A DNA stretch of 64,000 nt from Hormiphora californensis. Lineage: Eukaryota > Ctenophora > Tentaculata > Cydippida > Pleurobrachiidae. A program made the translations under genes and the position numbers. The stretch's first letter is position 1, and every line of letters begins with the position of its first letter. The stretch is taken from contig CM035355.1 in assembly GCA_020137815.1 (NCBI GenBank), positions 7,314,597 through 7,378,596 of the forward strand, in the 5' to 3' direction. Shown here piece after piece: positions 60,674 through 64,000 of the stretch. The notes beneath the pieces are model-generated. The model was given only the letters and a program-made list of their open reading frames with translations. It was not told the DNA's origin and did not search any database.

Positions 60674-61727
60674 AACTTTCACAAAGGCTCAAAGTTTGAA
60701 TATCAAATTTGCCAAAACTGTGCAGGGGCAAAAGTTTTAATTGATTATTATTAATTAATTAATTAGAAAATCAAAAATCCGGCTCCGTTATGACTCGTAT
60801 TTATACTACTAGAACATACATACAAAGTTTCATTTCGAAATTTCAAACGGTGTGGCCACAGTTTGAATATCAAAGTTGCAAAAATTGTGCAGGGGCAAAC
60901 AAAATTGTGCAGGGGCAAAATTTTAATTACTTATAATTAATTGGATAATTAATTTTGACTATTCCCACTTTTTGTCGATCTTTCTATATGCATGAACTAC
61001 ATTACTACAAAATTTTAGGTCGTTATTTATAGCAGAACAGAAAATATACCATTTTTAGTTGCCTTGTTCAGGAAATGTGCAGGGGGTCGAAATCAGCGGT
61101 GCAGGGGAAAGATGGTGCAGGGGCAAAATTTTAATTACTTATAATTAATTAGTTAAATTAAAAATAAGAAATCCAGCCTTTTTATGACTCGTAGTTATAC
61201 TACTAGAACATGCATACAAAGTTTCATTTCGAAAAAACAAACAGTTTGGCCACAGTTTGAATATCAAAATTGCAAAAAATGTGCAGGGGTATTTGCCCCT
61301 GTACATTTTCAAAAAAAGTGCAGGGGGCCCTAAAAAAGTCAATTTTTGCATGCCTATAACTAATTAATTAATTAATTATCAATACTCCCACTTTTCGAAT
61401 ATCATTTTTTATGATTGAAGAACATTCCTACAAAGTTTCAAGTCGATATTTCAAGCAGAACGGAAGATAAACCGTGTGCAGGGGCACGCGTGCAGGGGCA
61501 AAAAATCAAAATGTACAGGGCAATGTGCAGGGGCAAATTTTGATAGCTTATAATTAATTAATTAATTAAAAAATCAAAAATCCGGCCACGTTATGACACG
61601 TAGTTATACTACTAGAACATGTCTACAAAATTTCAGGTCTATATCTCAAACGATGTGGCCGCAATCGCTGCCTGAAATTTGCCCCCCCCCCCCCCCCCCC
61701 CCCCCCGAAAATCTTCTATTCTTTGTA
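60674..61727 (+). repeat. Higher-order repeat block 1 (GTGCAGGGGCAAA units) ending in poly(C)
   Basis: Subunits of about 200 bp each combine GTGCAGGGGCAAAATTTTAA, an AATTAATTAATT tract, ATGACTCGTAGTTATACTAC and TTTGGCCACAGTTTGAATAT-type words. The block ends in 25 consecutive C (61682-61706) and GAAAATCTTCTATTCTT. It is matched by 62256-63511. Confidence 0.88.
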
Positions 61728-62255
61728 TATATGTTCGCAAAAGGCAAGCTTCCCCTCGTCCGACCCGAAGTTGGAATCATATGGGTTTAGTTTGTCGAAC
61801 CGGCAAGTTGCTAACATATTTCAAGTCTTCACTACTTCTCAAATGATCTAATCCCATACATTCAGTCTAATACCAAAATAAAATTGTAAATCCTATTAAA
61901 AATAGAGACAAAAATAATGGCACCAAAATGTGAAATGCCCTTGTAGTTAGTGGGAGCAGAACAAAATCAATTTCTTATCTCACCACGTTAATAAATAATT
62001 AATTAAGTTGATGCTCTTATTTGTTTTAGAGGTGCTCAAGTTCTACCGCCAGCCACTGGATGAAATTTATCCATTTCATTGTGCACAATGCACAGGCTTT
62101 GGTTACGAAGTTACCCCTTGCCAGCGCGTGCAAAGGTCGCCCGGCGACAGAGTGTGAGGTGTCTTCGATACCAAGCACAGGCTTGTGTAACAAAAAGGGG
62201 CATTTTTATAGCTTATTGTTCATCATAACCTGAAATAAATAATTTTCATTACTTT

Positions 62256-63511
62256 CACAAAGGCTCAAAGTTTGAATATCAAATTTGTGTAGGCGCAAAT
62301 TGGTGCAGGGGCAAAAGTTTTAATTGATTATTATTAATTAATTAATTAGAAAATCAAAAATCCGGCTCCGTTATGACTCGTATTTATACTACTAGAACAT
62401 ACATACAAAGTTTCATTTCGAAATTTCAAACGGTGTGGCCACAGTTTGAATATCAAAGTTGCAAAAATTGTGCAGGGGCAAACAAAATTGTGCAGGGGCA
62501 AAAGTTTTAATTACTTATAATTAATTAATTAATTAAAAAATCAGAAATCCGGCTCTTTTATGACTCGTAGTTATACCACTAGAACATGCATGCAAAGTCT
62601 CATTTCGAAATATCAAACGGTGTGGCCACAGTTCGAATATCAAATTTACCGAAAATGTGCAGGGGCAACATTTGCCGCAAATGTACAGGGGCAAAATGTG
62701 CAGGGGCAAAATTTTAATTGCTTATAATTAATTGGATAATTAATTTTGACTATTCCCACTTTTTGTCGATCTTTCTATATGCATGAACTACATTACTACA
62801 AAATGTTAGGTCGTTATTTATAGCAGAACAGAAAATATACCATTTTTAGTTGCCTTGTTCAGGAAATGTGCAGGGGGTCGAAATCAGCGGTGCAGGGGAA
62901 AGATGGTGCAGGGGCAAAATTTTAATTACTTATAATTAATTAGTTAAATTAAAAATAAGAAATCCAGCCTTTTTATGACTCGTAGTTATACTACTAGAAC
63001 ATGCATACAAAGTTTCATTTCGAAAAAACAAACGGTTTGGCCACAGTTTGAATATCAAAATTGCAAAAAATGTGCAGGGGTATTTGCCCCTGTACATTTT
63101 CAAAAAAAGTGCAGGGGGCCCTAAAAAAGTCCATTTTTGCATGCCTATAACTAATTAATTAATTAATTTTCAATACTCCCACTTTTCGAATATCATTTTT
63201 ATGATTGAAGAACATTCCTACAAAGTTTCAAGTCGATATTTCAAGCAGAACGGAAGATAAACCGTGTGCAGGGGCACGCGTGCAGGGGCAAAAAATCAAA
63301 ATGTACAGGGGCAATGTGCAGGGGCAAATTTTGATAGCTTATAATTAATTAATTAATTAAAAAATCAAAAATCCGGCCACGTTATGACACGTAGTTATAC
63401 TACTAGAACATGCCTACAAAATTTCAGGTCGATATCTCAAACGATGTGGCCGCAATCGCTGCCTGAAATTTGCCCCCCCCCCCCCCCCCCCCCCCCGAAA
63501 ATCTTCTATTC
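62256..63511 (+). repeat. Higher-order repeat block 2, with one extra subunit
   Basis: Near-identical to block 1 from ACTTTCACAAAGGCTCAAAG to the poly(C) run (24 C at 63473-63496), with one additional 200-bp subunit at about 62506-62700. Confidence 0.88.
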
Positions 63512-63520
63512 TTCTGCTAT

Positions 63521-63716
63521 ATAGGGCCGTCACTTTTTGGATTTGGTGCAGGGGCAAAAATTTTTTTTTTCGTTTTTTCTGTTTTCTTCGGGTCGGAGGT
63601 GCCTGCCGGCACCTAAATAGGGCCGTCACTTTTTGGATTTGGTGCAGGGGCAAAAATTTTTTTTTTCGTTTTTTCTGTTTTCTTCGGGTCGGAGGTGCCT
63701 GCCGGCACCTAAATAT
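63521..63716 (+). repeat. Tandem pair of about 95-bp units with a GGTGCC hairpin
   Basis: ATAGGGCCGTCACTTTTTGG ... GGTGCAGGGGCAAAAATTTT ... AGGTGCCTGCCGGCACCT twice in a row. Each unit ends in the hairpin AGGTGCC/GGCACCT. The rest to 64000 shows nothing recognisable. Confidence 0.9.
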
Positions 63717-64000
63717 TTTAATGATCAATCATCACAATTAGAATTCATGGCAGCTGGTATTTTAGCCTGATTTAAGCCTGATTTGTAGTGTTAGTACACA
63801 ATCATTGCCTAATTAACACGCTGATTCTATCTTGATGTGTAATTGGGATCATCACTGCTTTATTATTTTATTATCAACGTTTTTTTGACTGATGAATCAT
63901 TTGAATGACAGGTCAATTTAAATTCTCGTAATTTGTATCTTGCGAAATTCTTTACACGTCAACTTTATATTCAAGTTTAATAATTATTACCATTACGTAC

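Overview
This window comes from a eukaryotic nuclear genome, almost certainly a gene-dense invertebrate metazoan (sponge, cnidarian or similar; I cannot fix the phylum). The genes are split into short exons with GT-AG introns of about 0.1-5 kb. They encode animal-type proteins: a G12/13-class G-protein alpha subunit, the golgin GCC2, CCDC34, a VWA protein, and a secreted lectin with an FTP and a sushi domain. The DNA between and inside them is crowded with non-LTR retrotransposons, foldback elements, minisatellites and long GA, CA and CT microsatellites. TTAGGG-type repeats occur internally.

Layout. 1-903 is a near-perfect long inverted repeat. 1.45-14.0 kb holds a minus-strand VWA gene; its largest intron seems to contain a small plus-strand gene for a secreted Pro/Tyr-rich peptide (2.58-3.03 kb) and a complete but non-coding LTR element (3.19-7.73 kb). 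14.4-15.3 kb is CCDC34 (minus). 16.3-30.0 kb is GCC2 (minus, 18 exons). One GCC2 intron hosts a near-complete CR1/L2-like retrotransposon (17.0-21.5 kb); another hosts a complete secreted lectin gene on the opposite strand (27.8-29.1 kb). 30.2-31.3 kb holds tandem duplications. 32.7-43.25 kb is the G-alpha 12/13 gene (minus), whose largest intron carries a minisatellite and a decayed retrotransposon. 45.3-48.3 kb is the start of a plus-strand SAM-domain gene. An intact ORF1-like gene lies antisense in one of its introns, and a second type of non-LTR reverse transcriptase (49.4-51.4 kb) lies downstream. From 51.4 kb to the end I see one doubtful small gene, several inverted-repeat elements, and a higher-order repeat array built around the motif GTGCAGGGGCAAA.

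The host genes have unrelated cell roles: Golgi tethering, G-protein signalling, probable ciliary or cytoskeletal proteins, and secreted peptides. They do not form a pathway. The points most worth following are a canonical A AAA AAC slippery heptamer placed to join ORF1 to ORF2 of the CR1-like element, a 3'-terminal hairpin conserved in three copies of that group, the nested secreted genes, the non-coding LTR element, the four-arm hairpin element at 59.7 kb, and a possibly missing helical-domain exon in the G-alpha gene. All exon boundaries were read by eye from splice sites, reading phase and remembered family features; no search was run.
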